Assembly: GCA_023954045.1 (NCBI GenBank)
Contig: JAMLIR010000007.1
Span: 1 to 64,000 of the forward strand
Length of the DNA: 64,000 nucleotides
Direction of reading: 5' to 3'
Source: Burkholderiaceae bacterium
Lineage (GTDB): Bacteria > Pseudomonadota > Gammaproteobacteria > Burkholderiales > Burkholderiaceae_E
The notes under the pieces are model-generated. The model ran no database searches. It saw nothing but the letters and a program-made list of their open reading frames with translations, and was not told the DNA's origin. Shown here piece after piece: positions 54,220 to 62,123 of the stretch (positions within the stretch are counted from its first letter, which is position 1; each line of letters opens with the position of its first letter). The position numbers were made by a program, and so were the translations under genes.

Positions 54220-55329
54220 CTACGCCTCGCGCATCAGCCGCCAGTAGTCGATCTTCATCATCAGCGCGGCGCCGGCGCACAGCGACAGGAACGTGATGAT
54301 CGACCCGAGCGCGAGCGTCGAGACGCCCGAGAGTCCCTGCCCGATCGTGCAGCCGAGCGCGGTGATGCCGCCGAAACCCATCAGGATCGCGCCGAGGATG
54401 TGGCGCTTGAGGTCGGCCGCGCTCGGGAAGCTCTCCTCCCGGTAGGTGCGCGAGATCAGCGCCCAGGCCAGCGACCCGGCCACGATTCCGAGCGCGGTCG
54501 CGATGCCGAAGGTGACGTGCTTGCTGGCATCGCTCCAGAACATCAGCAGTTCGAGCGTGTAGGCGAACGGCGCCACCAGCGACAGCGACTCGGCCCGGTT
54601 GCTGTTGGTGGCGATGAAGGCTTCCTGCAGCGTGTCCGGGTGCTCGGCGACGTAGCCGACGTGACCGGTCACGTACCAGCCGCCGACGACGGTGAGCCCG
54701 ACCACGATTCCGCCCAGCAGCGCGTCGAGCGTCCAGGCCTCGCGGCTCGACAGCACGAACGCGAGCAGCAGCGCGCCGATCGCCAGCGGCAGCCAGAGCT
54801 CGATGCCCGCCCTCTCGAGGCCGAGCGCGGATGCCAGCAGCGTCGGCAGGTCCTGGCTGCCGGCGAGCTTCACCGACACCGTGTCGAGCGTGTTGACGCG
54901 CCAGACGCCGAACACCCCCTTCAGCGTCACGTACGCCGAGATGCCGAGCACCACGAACACCACCAGCGACTTCAGGTTGCCGCCGCCGATGCGGATCAGC
55001 GTCTTGCTGGTGCAGCCCGACGCGAGCGTCATGCCGATGCCGAACAGCAGGCCGCCGACGAGATTGGACAGCCACATCAGGTTGGAGCCCGTGTAGATCG
55101 ACTTGCGCGTGTCGACCAGCCCCAGCAGCTGCATCGCCCAGACGCCGACGATCGCGACTGCGATCGCCAGCAGCCACATCCGCATCCGGGTCCAGTTGCC
55201 CATGTTCACGATGTCGGACACCGCGCCCATCGTGCAGAAATTGGTCTTGTTGCCGACGAACCCGAAGACTGCGCCGAGGCCGAACCCCAGCCAGGCGATC
55301 AGCGTCGCCGATGGCAGCGCGGTATCCAT
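54220..55329 (-). CDS. YeeE/YedE family transporter (TsuA-like)
   Basis: A 369-residue membrane protein of the YeeE/YedE family; characterised members import thiosulfate or sulfur compounds through conserved cysteines. About ten hydrophobic helices are seen. Conserved cysteines lie in NKTNFCTMGA (near 32), TLASGCTSKTLIRIGGG (near 103) and TALGCTIGQGLSG (near 330). Pairing with TusA is characteristic, and TusA is in the same operon. The ATG at 55329 is chosen; the same-frame ORF to 56034 is a shadow of the dioxygenase gene. It is last in the minus-strand operon, 28 nt after the dioxygenase gene. Confidence 0.92.
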   Translation of the reverse strand: MDTALPSATLIAWLGFGLGAVFGFVGNKTNFCTMGAVSDIVNMGNWTRMRMWLLAIAVAIVGVWAMQLLGLVDTRKSIYTGSNLMWLSNLVGGLLFGIGMTLASGCTSKTLIRIGGGNLKSLVVFVVLGISAYVTLKGVFGVWRVNTLDTVSVKLAGSQDLPTLLASALGLERAGIELWLPLAIGALLLAFVLSSREAWTLDALLGGIVVGLTVVGGWYVTGHVGYVAEHPDTLQEAFIATNSNRAESLSLVAPFAYTLELLMFWSDASKHVTFGIATALGIVAGSLAWALISRTYREESFPSAADLKRHILGAILMGFGGITALGCTIGQGLSGVSTLALGSIITFLSLCAGAALMMKIDYWRLMREA

Positions 55330-55357
55330 TGCAGGCGATCTCCCCCTTTGTCGGTCT

Positions 55358-56299
55358 TCATTCGGCCCAGGCCCCGAGGTACGAAGCGTGCGTGCCCGCG
55401 ATGCGGTCATGATACCGGGCGCGCAACAGCCTCCGGCGACGCTCTGCCGAGTCGACGAAGCCGTCGCGCTCGTGCAGCACGTTGTTGCAGACGATGCCCA
55501 TGCCGGGTTCGAGCCGCAGGCTGTACACGAAGGGGCCACCGGCGTCGAGGAGCCGCCGCAGCGCCTCGACTGCAGCGCGCGTCGCGGGATCGTCGCGCCA
55601 CGCGATGCTGCGCGTGCGCGCGGTGTAGCGCATGTGCAGGTCGCCGCCGGGCGGCAGCGTCGAGAACACCGGGCCGGCCTGCGTCTGCCGCGCCACCGAG
55701 CCGGTATCGCCGTCGCCTTCGCGCTGCGGGATCGACATCGCCTCGGGCGACGACAGCGCCCGCACGTGCGCCGGGTCGGCGTCGCGCAGCAGGATGTACG
55801 CGATCTCGTGGTCGAGCACCCGGTTGCCGCCGCCCTCGGCGGCGCGCTCGACGCAATGCAGCAGCATCGCCGCGATGGTCCGCTCTGGCGGGTTGTAGTA
55901 GCCGTCCGTGTGCCACCGGATCGGCCGGTCGGTGTACGGGATGAACTCGCCGCGGGTGCCGCGCTCGCTGACCGACAGCGTGCTGATGCCGTCCTCGTCG
56001 GCGAGCCAGTTCGCGTCCAGGCGGCTGAGACCAAGCTGCTCGCCCAGCAGCCGCGCGACGTCCTTGCCCTCGCCGCGCTGCCGGCTCGCGTAGACCGCCA
56101 TGTTCGAGGTGCGGCAGCGCGCGACGATCGCCTCGCGCTCGGCCGGGCGCAGCCGGCACGGGTCGTCGACCTCGACCAGCAGTTCCTCGACCCGCGAAGG
56201 CGCGCAGGCCAGCTTCCAGTCGCGCCAGCGGCGATAGGCGTCCGGGTCGTCGAGCGCGAACGGGTCGCGCCCGAGCCGGGCAGACGCGCGCGCCCCCAT
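55358..56299 (-). CDS. TauD/TfdA-type Fe(II)/2-oxoglutarate dioxygenase
   Basis: A 313-residue oxygenase of the TauD/TfdA group. The metal triad is visible: His130 and Asp132 in WHTDGYY and a distal His in VLHERDGF (near 276), with the 2-oxoglutarate Arg in RRLLRARYHD. TauD itself releases sulfite from taurine and relatives attack sulfonates, so a link to organosulfur use is plausible but unproven. It sits within a sulfur-transfer operon, 3 nt after the upstream unknown gene and 28 nt before the YeeE-type transporter gene. No signal peptide. Confidence 0.88.
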   Translation of the reverse strand: MGARASARLGRDPFALDDPDAYRRWRDWKLACAPSRVEELLVEVDDPCRLRPAEREAIVARCRTSNMAVYASRQRGEGKDVARLLGEQLGLSRLDANWLADEDGISTLSVSERGTRGEFIPYTDRPIRWHTDGYYNPPERTIAAMLLHCVERAAEGGGNRVLDHEIAYILLRDADPAHVRALSSPEAMSIPQREGDGDTGSVARQTQAGPVFSTLPPGGDLHMRYTARTRSIAWRDDPATRAAVEALRRLLDAGGPFVYSLRLEPGMGIVCNNVLHERDGFVDSAERRRRLLRARYHDRIAGTHASYLGAWAE

Positions 56300-56302
56300 C
56301 GG

Positions 56303-56914
56303 CTATTCGCCGGCTTCGCCGCGCGGCCGCTTCGGCCGCGGCTCGAGGCCCAGCAGGCCGCGCATCGACTTCTCGATCACGTCGACGCACTCGGGCCCCT
56401 CGACCGTCATCGCCTGGTCGAGCGCCCAGCGCTTGTCCGCCTCTTCGGGCATCGCCTGCGTGAGCAGGTCGCCGAAGTAGCGCAGCAGCGCGAATTCCGG
56501 GCCGTGCGGCAGGTACTCGAACTCGCCGTACTCGGCGAAGCGGATGTTGAAGCGGTCGACGAAGCGCTTGCGATAGCCGCCCCCGGGCGCCGGGCCGAGC
56601 AGGTCGTCGAAACTGTCCTGCAGCAGGTCGCCGACGCGCCTGACGAGCGCCGACGTGAACGCCTCGCGCCACTCCGGCGGCTGGTACCTGAGCGCGATCC
56701 GGTCGGCCACGATCGCGAGGAAGACCAGCAACTCGACCAGCACCTGCAGGTAGTGCGGGCCGGCGGCGATCTCGAAATGGCCCTTGCGCAGGTTCTTCAG
56801 GCGGACGTCGGCGCTGCGCCAGACGATCGACGACAGCGCATTGGCGATCTGCGCCGGGTCGCGCGGCGTCGCGTCGCGGAACCAGTGGGTCTTCAGGCGC
56901 ATCCCGGGTCGCAC
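56303..56914 (-). CDS. Conserved hypothetical protein of the dsr-linked operon
   Basis: A 203-residue protein of no family I recognise. It is acidic to neutral and mostly helical, with one hydrophobic stretch, QVLVELLVFLAIVADRIALR near residue 60, that may be a helix in the core or at the membrane. Cysteines are rare. The start is taken as GTG at 56914 (GGAG seven bases upstream); ATG 56902 and ATG 56944 are alternatives. It lies between the tandem TusA gene (about 33 nt) and the dioxygenase gene (3 nt), so it is co-transcribed with sulfur genes. Some relatives in my memory occur beside dsr clusters, but no function is known. Confidence 0.75.
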   Translation of the reverse strand: MRPGMRLKTHWFRDATPRDPAQIANALSSIVWRSADVRLKNLRKGHFEIAAGPHYLQVLVELLVFLAIVADRIALRYQPPEWREAFTSALVRRVGDLLQDSFDDLLGPAPGGGYRKRFVDRFNIRFAEYGEFEYLPHGPEFALLRYFGDLLTQAMPEEADKRWALDQAMTVEGPECVDVIEKSMRGLLGLEPRPKRPRGEAGE

Positions 56915-56947
56915 GTCATCGCTCCAGAAAGAATGTCCACACACCCG

Positions 56948-57436
56948 TCAGGGTCTGCGGATGTAGAACTCCCACTCGTGCTGGCCCGACTCGATCACGT
57001 CCTCCAGACGGTGGCCGGTGACGCGCGCCCAGTCCTCGACGTCGGCGCGAGAGCCGGGGCAGTTGCTGACCAGCTTCAGCAACTCGCCGGGCGCCATGCC
57101 CTCGAGCACCTTCTTGGCTTCGAGGATCGGACCGGGGCAGGTCGAGCCGCGCATGTCGAGGAACACGTTCGGCGCCAATTCGGTGCGCCGACCGCGCCGC
57201 ACGTAGTAGCCGGTCGATCCGCTGTCGAGCCGTTCTGTCTTCACGACCTGGTTGCCGGTGCGCTCGGCCCAGGTGTGCAGCTCGTCGCTGGTGGCCGGGC
57301 AGTCGGAAATCAGCAGCATGACCTCGCCTTCGGCGAGCTCCATGACGATCTTCTTCGCGCCGATGATCGGGCCGGGGCAGCTGACGCCCGACAGGTCGAG
57401 CGTGACGCCGGGACGGGGAGTGAACGAATCGTTCAT
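56948..57436 (-). CDS. Tandem TusA sulfur-carrier protein
   Basis: TusA carries sulfur as a cysteine persulfide. This 162-residue protein holds two TusA domains in tandem (about 10-85 and 90-160), each with the CPGP motif: Cys20 in SGVSCPGP and Cys100 in GSTCPGP. Each also has a second conserved Cys (46 in ISDCPATS and 126 in VSNCPGSR). Single-domain TusA is about 80 residues; the duplication is complete. It probably feeds DsrEFH or links import by the YeeE-type transporter to the pathway. The ATG at 57436 is chosen; it follows the Cas6-like gene by 43 nt. Confidence 0.9.
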   Translation of the reverse strand: MNDSFTPRPGVTLDLSGVSCPGPIIGAKKIVMELAEGEVMLLISDCPATSDELHTWAERTGNQVVKTERLDSGSTGYYVRRGRRTELAPNVFLDMRGSTCPGPILEAKKVLEGMAPGELLKLVSNCPGSRADVEDWARVTGHRLEDVIESGQHEWEFYIRRP

Positions 57437-57479
57437 GACGAAGCCTCGCGAGATCCAGCAGTTGACCGAGCACACGGCG

Positions 57480-58121
57480 TCAGTCTATGTCGCTGATGGT
57501 CTTGTGGGGCAGGAACAGGCCGTGGCCGAGGTGCCTCTCGGCGCCGAGGCCGCGCTCCTGCATCGCCAGCGACTGCTCGGGCCGAAGCTGGTGCAGGACC
57601 ACCTCGGCCCCCGCGACGGTGGCGTCGCCGCAGCGCACGGTGCGCATGCGCCCGCAGATGAAGCGCAGCGGCATGCCGAGCTCGCCCAGCATCGCCTCGA
57701 CCGCCTCCTGGTGGGCCAGCGCATCGGCGGCACCGGTCGCCACGAAGCGCGCCGACAGCGTCGGATAGGGTTCGAGCGGCCGCGGGCTGGCCTCGCCCAC
57801 GTCGAGCCGCTCGCCGCCGACCTCGAGTGTCTGGCCGGTCAGGCGCATCGCGTCGGCCTGCCGGTGCCGCGGCAGCCGCAGCGCCAGCCGCGCGCGGCGC
57901 GACAGCAGCAGGCTGCCCTCGCCGGCAGAGGCCCGGATCGCGTGCACGCCCACCCCCGCCTCTCCGGCGAGCCACGGCAGCCGCGCGACCAGCGCCTCCC
58001 AGAGGGCCAGCGCGTAGTCGGCCGGCAACCGGGTGCCGGAAATCGCGAACACCAGGTCGACGGCGTGCTCGCTGGCCGCGCCGGCGTCCGGTCCCCGCGT
58101 CGCGTAGATCGGGCGGATCAT
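57480..58121 (-). CDS. Cas6/Cmx6-like protein (type I-MYXAN family), no CRISPR
   Basis: A 213-residue protein that resembles the Cas6/Cmx6 RNA endonuclease family. It has RAMP-like halves and a C-terminal glycine-rich loop GLGAERHLGHGLFLPHK (about residues 191-207), the hallmark used by Cas6 to grip repeat RNA; His19 is a possible catalytic residue. No CRISPR array or other cas gene is present in the window, and it is overlapped by four bases (ATGA) with a small upstream gene and followed by TusA. It looks like a Cas6 relative repurposed in sulfur metabolism. Family assignment is from memory of the family pattern. Confidence 0.78.
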   Translation of the reverse strand: MIRPIYATRGPDAGAASEHAVDLVFAISGTRLPADYALALWEALVARLPWLAGEAGVGVHAIRASAGEGSLLLSRRARLALRLPRHRQADAMRLTGQTLEVGGERLDVGEASPRPLEPYPTLSARFVATGAADALAHQEAVEAMLGELGMPLRFICGRMRTVRCGDATVAGAEVVLHQLRPEQSLAMQERGLGAERHLGHGLFLPHKTISDID

Positions 58122-58348
58122 GCGGGCTCCTTGCCCGGCTGCGCCTGCGCCCAGCGGCACATCGCGTCGCCCCAGGCCTGGGCCGTCACCGGGTCGAGGT
58201 CGAAGATCGTGAAGCGCCGGCCCTCGCGGATCCGCACGCGCAGCATGCTCATTCCGCCGGCCGCGAAATCGATCTGCTGCAGTTCGATTTCCTGGCCGCC
58301 GAGCGGCACGCGCAACTGCTCGATGGGGGTGACGGTGAACTTGTCCAT
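58118..58348 (-). CDS. Small hypothetical protein, 76 aa
   Basis: A 76-residue protein, unrecognised. It has a compact beta-rich look: FTVTPIEQLRVPLGGQEIEL, then RVRIREGRRFTIFDLDPVTA, then AWGDAMCRWAQAQPGKEPA, with a single Cys near 65. The ATG at 58348 leads the minus-strand sulfur operon, and its stop overlaps the Cas6-like ATG (ATGA), so the two proteins are made together. A complex or partner role with the Cas6-like protein is inferred. The long same-frame ORF reaching 61003 is a shadow of dsrAB. Confidence 0.72.
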   Translation of the reverse strand: MDKFTVTPIEQLRVPLGGQEIELQQIDFAAGGMSMLRVRIREGRRFTIFDLDPVTAQAWGDAMCRWAQAQPGKEPA

Positions 58349-58399
58349 GATGTGTGTGGATTGGGCATTCTGGCGCGCGCGGCGTCCATAACCAGTGCC

Positions 58400-58433
58400 G
58401 GGGAGCGCCCCTACCCCAAACGGGTAGCTCCCC
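58400..58433. promoter_or_regulatory. Hairpin/dyad in the dsrA control region
   Basis: In the 219-nt divergent gap, GGGGAGC (58400-58406) pairs with GCTCCCC (58427-58433), and inside it TACCC (58412-58416) pairs with GGGTA (58422-58426). It may be an operator shared by dsrA and the minus-strand operon, or a leader structure. It resembles the TACCCC dyad before the DsrC paralogue. Confidence 0.4.
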
Positions 58434-58567
58434 TCCCCCCTCGGGTCGACAAGAATAGCCGCGCAGGGGGATGGCCGCAGGCGCATGCGCTCCGTAGCAT
58501 CGCCGCATCGCCTGCCCTCAAACCTGGCGGTCTCGCGCCACGTCCGGCGCGCCTGGAGGAGATGCCC

Positions 58568-59863
58568 ATGGCAAAGAAGATGCATGAGACGCCGATGCTC
58601 GACGAGCTCGAGACCGGCCCCTGGCCCAGCTTCGTCACCGGGCTGAAGCAAGTCGCCAGAGAGAAGGACTACATGGTCGACGTGCTCGGCCAGCTCGAGA
58701 CCAGCTACAAGGACCGCAAGGGCTACTGGAAAGGCGGCACGATCAGCGTGTTCGGCTACGGCGGCGGCATCATCCCCCGCTTCACCGAGCTGAAGGACGA
58801 GAACGGGCAGCCGAAGTTCCCCGATGCAGCCGAGTTCCACACGCTGCGCGTGATGCCGCCCCCCGGCATGCACTACAACACCGACGTGCTGCGCAAGATG
58901 GCCGACATCTGGGAGCGCCACGGCTCGGGCCTGATCGCCTTCCACGGCCAGTCGGGCGACATCATGTTCCAGGGCGCGACGTCGGCCAACGTCCAGCCGG
59001 CATGGGACGAGATCAACGAGCTGGGCTTCGACCTCGGCGGCGCCGGCCCCGCGGTGCGCACGTCGATGTCCTGCGTCGGCGCCGCGCGCTGCGAGCAGTC
59101 GTGCTACGACGAGGGCCGCGCGCACCGCACGGTGATCAACAACTTCCTCGACGACATCCATCGTCCGGCGCTGCCGTACAAGTTCAAGTTCAAGTTCTCG
59201 GGCTGTCCGAACGACTGCATGAACTCGGTGCAGCGCGCCGACATGGCGATCATCGGCACCTGGCGCGACAACATGCGCACCGACGAGGAGCTGGCCCGCA
59301 AGTGGTTCGCCAAGCACGGGATGCACGAGCTCGTCAGCGACGTGATCTCGCGCTGCCCGACCAAGACGATCCAGATCAAGCCGATCGACCAGGTCAAGTC
59401 CGGCCCGACGATCTCCAGCGTCAAGCTCGACGACCAGAACGCGCTCGAAATCGAGAACCGTGACTGCGTGCGCTGCATGCACTGCATCAACGTGATGACC
59501 GGCGCGCTCGCCCCGGGCAAGGACAAGGGCGCAACGGTCCTGGTCGGCGGCAAGCGGACGCTGAAGATCGGCGACCTGATGGGCACCGTCATCGTGCCGT
59601 TCATGAAGCTCGAGACCGACGAGGATTTCGAGAAACTGGTCGACCTCGGCCAGCGCACGATCGAGTTCTTCGCCGACAACGCGCTCGAGCACGAGCGCAC
59701 CGGCGAGATGATCGAACGCATCGGCCTGGTCAATTTCCTCGAAGGCATCGGCCTGGAGGTGGACCCGAACATGGTGTCCACGCCGCGCACGAACCCCTTC
59801 GTGCGCACCGACGGCTGGGACGAAGAAGTCGCGAAGATCAACGCGCGCAAGAGCGCGGCCTGA
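58568..59863 (+). CDS. dsrA: Dissimilatory sulfite reductase alpha subunit, reverse type
   Basis: Catalytic subunit with DsrB; in sulfur oxidisers it converts DsrC-bound sulfur to sulfite using siroheme and [4Fe-4S]. The 431-residue protein has the siroheme/Fe-S ligands C-x5-C in SCVGAARCEQSC and C-x3-C in SGCPNDC. A ferredoxin-type insert follows, RDCVRCMHCINVM. ATG at 58568 (MAKKMHETPML) is chosen as GGAGGAG lies 6 nt before it; ATG 58562 is too close. It begins the dsrABEFHCMK operon. Reverse direction is inferred from dsrEFH, which occur with sulfur oxidisers. Confidence 0.96.
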   Translation: MAKKMHETPMLDELETGPWPSFVTGLKQVAREKDYMVDVLGQLETSYKDRKGYWKGGTISVFGYGGGIIPRFTELKDENGQPKFPDAAEFHTLRVMPPPGMHYNTDVLRKMADIWERHGSGLIAFHGQSGDIMFQGATSANVQPAWDEINELGFDLGGAGPAVRTSMSCVGAARCEQSCYDEGRAHRTVINNFLDDIHRPALPYKFKFKFSGCPNDCMNSVQRADMAIIGTWRDNMRTDEELARKWFAKHGMHELVSDVISRCPTKTIQIKPIDQVKSGPTISSVKLDDQNALEIENRDCVRCMHCINVMTGALAPGKDKGATVLVGGKRTLKIGDLMGTVIVPFMKLETDEDFEKLVDLGQRTIEFFADNALEHERTGEMIERIGLVNFLEGIGLEVDPNMVSTPRTNPFVRTDGWDEEVAKINARKSAA

Positions 59864-59914
59864 TCGAGCCTCCCGGCCACCGACACCGAACGAGCGAATC
59901 GAGGAACGACAAAG

Positions 59915-61015
59915 ATGGATCAGGCAGTTGCTCCCAAGGCGGCGCCCGCGACGCCGCGGCGCGCCAAAGAGACCGGCGTCCCCGACAACAAGCAGTTCAT
60001 GCACCCCACGTTGCTGCGCAACTACGGCAACTGGAAGTACCACGACCGCCCGCGGCCCGGCGTGCTCCACCACGTCTCGCACAGCGGCGAGGAGGTCTGG
60101 TCGGTGCGCGCCGGCACGCAGCGGCAGATGGACGTGTACACGATCCGCAAGCTCTGCGACATCGCCGACAAGTACGCCGAAGGGCACGTGCGCTTCACGA
60201 TCCGCTCGAACATCGAGTTCATGGTCGCGGACCCGAAGAAGGTGGCCCCGCTGATCGAGGCGCTCGAGTCGAATGGCTTCCCGGTCGGCGGCACCGGCAA
60301 TTCGGTGACGATGATCGCGCACACGCAGGGCTTCCTGCACTGCGACATCCCGGGCACCGACGCGTCGGGCGTCGTCAAGGCGCTGATGGACGAACTCTAC
60401 GACGAGTTCAAGCGCGAGGAGATGCCCAACCGGGTGCACATGTCGACCTCGTGCTGCGAGATCAACTGCGGCGGCCAGGCCGACATCGCGATCATCATGC
60501 AGCACACCAAGCCGCCGAAGATCAACCACGATCTCGTGGCCAACGTCTGCGAGCGCCCGGCGGTCGTGGCGCGCTGCCCGGTCGCGGCGATCCGCCCGGC
60601 GCTGGTCAACGGCAAGCCCTCGCTCGAAGTCGACGAGAAGAAGTGCGTGTGCTGCGGCGCCTGCTATCCGCCGTGCCCGCCGATGCAGATCAACGACCCC
60701 GAGCACTCGAAGCTGGCGATCTGGGTCGGCGGAAAGAACTCGAATGCGCGCGACAAGCCCACGTTCATGAAGATGGTCGCCAGCGGCCTGCCCAACAACC
60801 CGCCGCGCTGGCCCGAGGTCGGCGAGGTGGTGCGCAAGATCCTTTACACGTACAAGGAGGATGCGCGCCCCTGGGAGCGGATGGCCGACTGGATCGACCG
60901 CATCGGCTGGCCGCGCTTCTTCGAGAAGACCGGGCTGCCGTTCACGAAGTACCTGATCGATGACTGGCGCGGCTCGCGTTCGAGCCTGAACGCGTCGGCG
61001 CACATCCGTTTCTGA
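59915..61015 (+). CDS. dsrB: Dissimilatory sulfite reductase beta subunit
   Basis: Second subunit of DsrAB. The 366-residue protein shows the siroheme/Fe-S region STSCCEINCGG, a ferredoxin domain KCVCCGACYPPCPPM (near 243), and the FTIRSNIEFMVADPK and GGTGNSVTMIAHTQG segments. It closely follows dsrA (51-nt gap) with a GAGGAACGAC ribosome site. Subunits form an alpha2beta2 complex that docks DsrC. Length and motifs are typical of the sulfur-oxidiser group, though a tree would be needed to place it. Confidence 0.96.
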   Translation: MDQAVAPKAAPATPRRAKETGVPDNKQFMHPTLLRNYGNWKYHDRPRPGVLHHVSHSGEEVWSVRAGTQRQMDVYTIRKLCDIADKYAEGHVRFTIRSNIEFMVADPKKVAPLIEALESNGFPVGGTGNSVTMIAHTQGFLHCDIPGTDASGVVKALMDELYDEFKREEMPNRVHMSTSCCEINCGGQADIAIIMQHTKPPKINHDLVANVCERPAVVARCPVAAIRPALVNGKPSLEVDEKKCVCCGACYPPCPPMQINDPEHSKLAIWVGGKNSNARDKPTFMKMVASGLPNNPPRWPEVGEVVRKILYTYKEDARPWERMADWIDRIGWPRFFEKTGLPFTKYLIDDWRGSRSSLNASAHIRF

Positions 61016-61029
61016 GGCTCGGCGCGCGA

Positions 61030-61389
61030 ATGAAGTTCGGCATCCTGGTCAACGAAGGACCGTACCAGCACGAGGCCAGCGATTCGGCCTACCTGTTCTG
61101 CAAGGCCGCGATCGCGAAGGGCCACGAGGTCAGCCGCGTGTTCTTCTATCACGACGGCGTGAACAACGCGACGCGGCTTACCGAGCCGCCGCAGGACGAC
61201 CGCAACGTCGTCGCGCGCTGGTCGAAGCTCGCCGAGGAGCACGGCGTCGACCTGGTCGTCTGCGTGGCCGCCGCGCTGCGGCGCGGCATCAAGGACGAGG
61301 TGCTGGCGCCGGGCTTCCGGATCTCGGGGCTCGGCCAGCTGGTCGAGGCCGGCATCGAGGCCGACCGCCTCGTCACCTTCGGCGACTGA
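61030..61389 (+). CDS. dsrE: Sulfur carrier DsrE (TusD-like)
   Basis: Subunit of the DsrEFH hexamer, which takes persulfide sulfur from TusA and passes it to DsrC. The 119-residue protein has the conserved active Cys78 (DLVVCVAAALRRGI), the same position as in Allochromatium DsrE. It follows dsrB by 14 nt. The N-terminus MKFGILVNEGPYQHEASDSA is typical. Confidence 0.94.
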   Translation: MKFGILVNEGPYQHEASDSAYLFCKAAIAKGHEVSRVFFYHDGVNNATRLTEPPQDDRNVVARWSKLAEEHGVDLVVCVAAALRRGIKDEVLAPGFRISGLGQLVEAGIEADRLVTFGD

Positions 61390-61398
61390 GGGCGCGCG

Positions 61399-61764
61399 AT
61401 GTCCGAGCAGAAGAAGTTCATGTTCGTCAACCGCAAGGCGCCCTACGGGACGATCTACGCGCTCGAGTCGCTCGAGGTGGTGCTGATCACCGCCGCGTTC
61501 GACCAGGACGTCTCGCTGGTGTTCCTCGACGACGGCGTCTACCAGTTGAAGCGCGGGATGCAGACCAAGGGCATCGAGGTCAAGAACTTCTCGCCGACCT
61601 ACCGCGCACTCGACGGCTACGACGTCGAGAAGCTCTACGTCGAGCGCGAGTCGCTGCAGGCGCGCGGGCTGACCGAGGAAGACCTGCTGGTCGACGTGAC
61701 CGTGCTCGACCGCGACGAATTGTCCGCCCTGATGCAGGAGCAGGACGTGGTGCTGAGCTTCTAG
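61399..61764 (+). CDS. dsrF: DsrF (TusC-like) subunit
   Basis: Second subunit of DsrEFH. The 121-residue protein starts KKFMFVNRKAPYGTIYALES and has VSLVFLDDGVYQLKRGMQ near 37, both typical for DsrF/TusC; it has no active cysteine, as expected. It lies 9 nt after dsrE and 17 nt before dsrH. Confidence 0.94.
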   Translation: MSEQKKFMFVNRKAPYGTIYALESLEVVLITAAFDQDVSLVFLDDGVYQLKRGMQTKGIEVKNFSPTYRALDGYDVEKLYVERESLQARGLTEEDLLVDVTVLDRDELSALMQEQDVVLSF

Positions 61765-61781
61765 GACCGGAGCCCGATCGA

Positions 61782-62078
61782 ATGCTTCACATCGTCAACA
61801 AGTCGCCCACCGACGGCGGCGCGCTCGACAGCGCGCTGCGGCTCTCCGGCTCGGGCGCCCTGCTGCTGATCGAGGACGGGGTGTACGGCGCCACACGCGG
61901 GAACCCCGCCGAGGCGCGCGTGCGCGACGCGCTCGGTCGGCTCAAGATCTACGTGCTCGCGCCCGACCTCGAGGCGCGCGGCATGGCCGATCGCCTGACC
62001 GAGGGCGTGACCGCGGTCGACTACGGCGGTTTCGTCGACCTGGTCGCCGAACATCCGAACTGCCAGTCGTGGCTCTAG
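61782..62078 (+). CDS. dsrH: DsrH (TusB-like) subunit
   Basis: Third subunit of DsrEFH. The 98-residue protein begins MLHIVNKSPTDGGALDSALR and has LLLIEDGVYGATRG near 30, family hallmarks. The only Cys is near the C-terminus (PNCQSWL), where an active cysteine is expected in DsrH only of some species. It is followed by dsrC after 45 nt. Confidence 0.93.
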   Translation: MLHIVNKSPTDGGALDSALRLSGSGALLLIEDGVYGATRGNPAEARVRDALGRLKIYVLAPDLEARGMADRLTEGVTAVDYGGFVDLVAEHPNCQSWL

Positions 62079-62123
62079 CACGCTGGCCCATCCTTCATCC
62101 AGGCATATCCAGGGGAGACTGAA

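Noticed and set aside
58118-61003. 961-aa minus-strand ORF
   Set aside because: Shadow of dsrA and dsrB; only its last 76 codons (58348 downwards) form a plausible gene.
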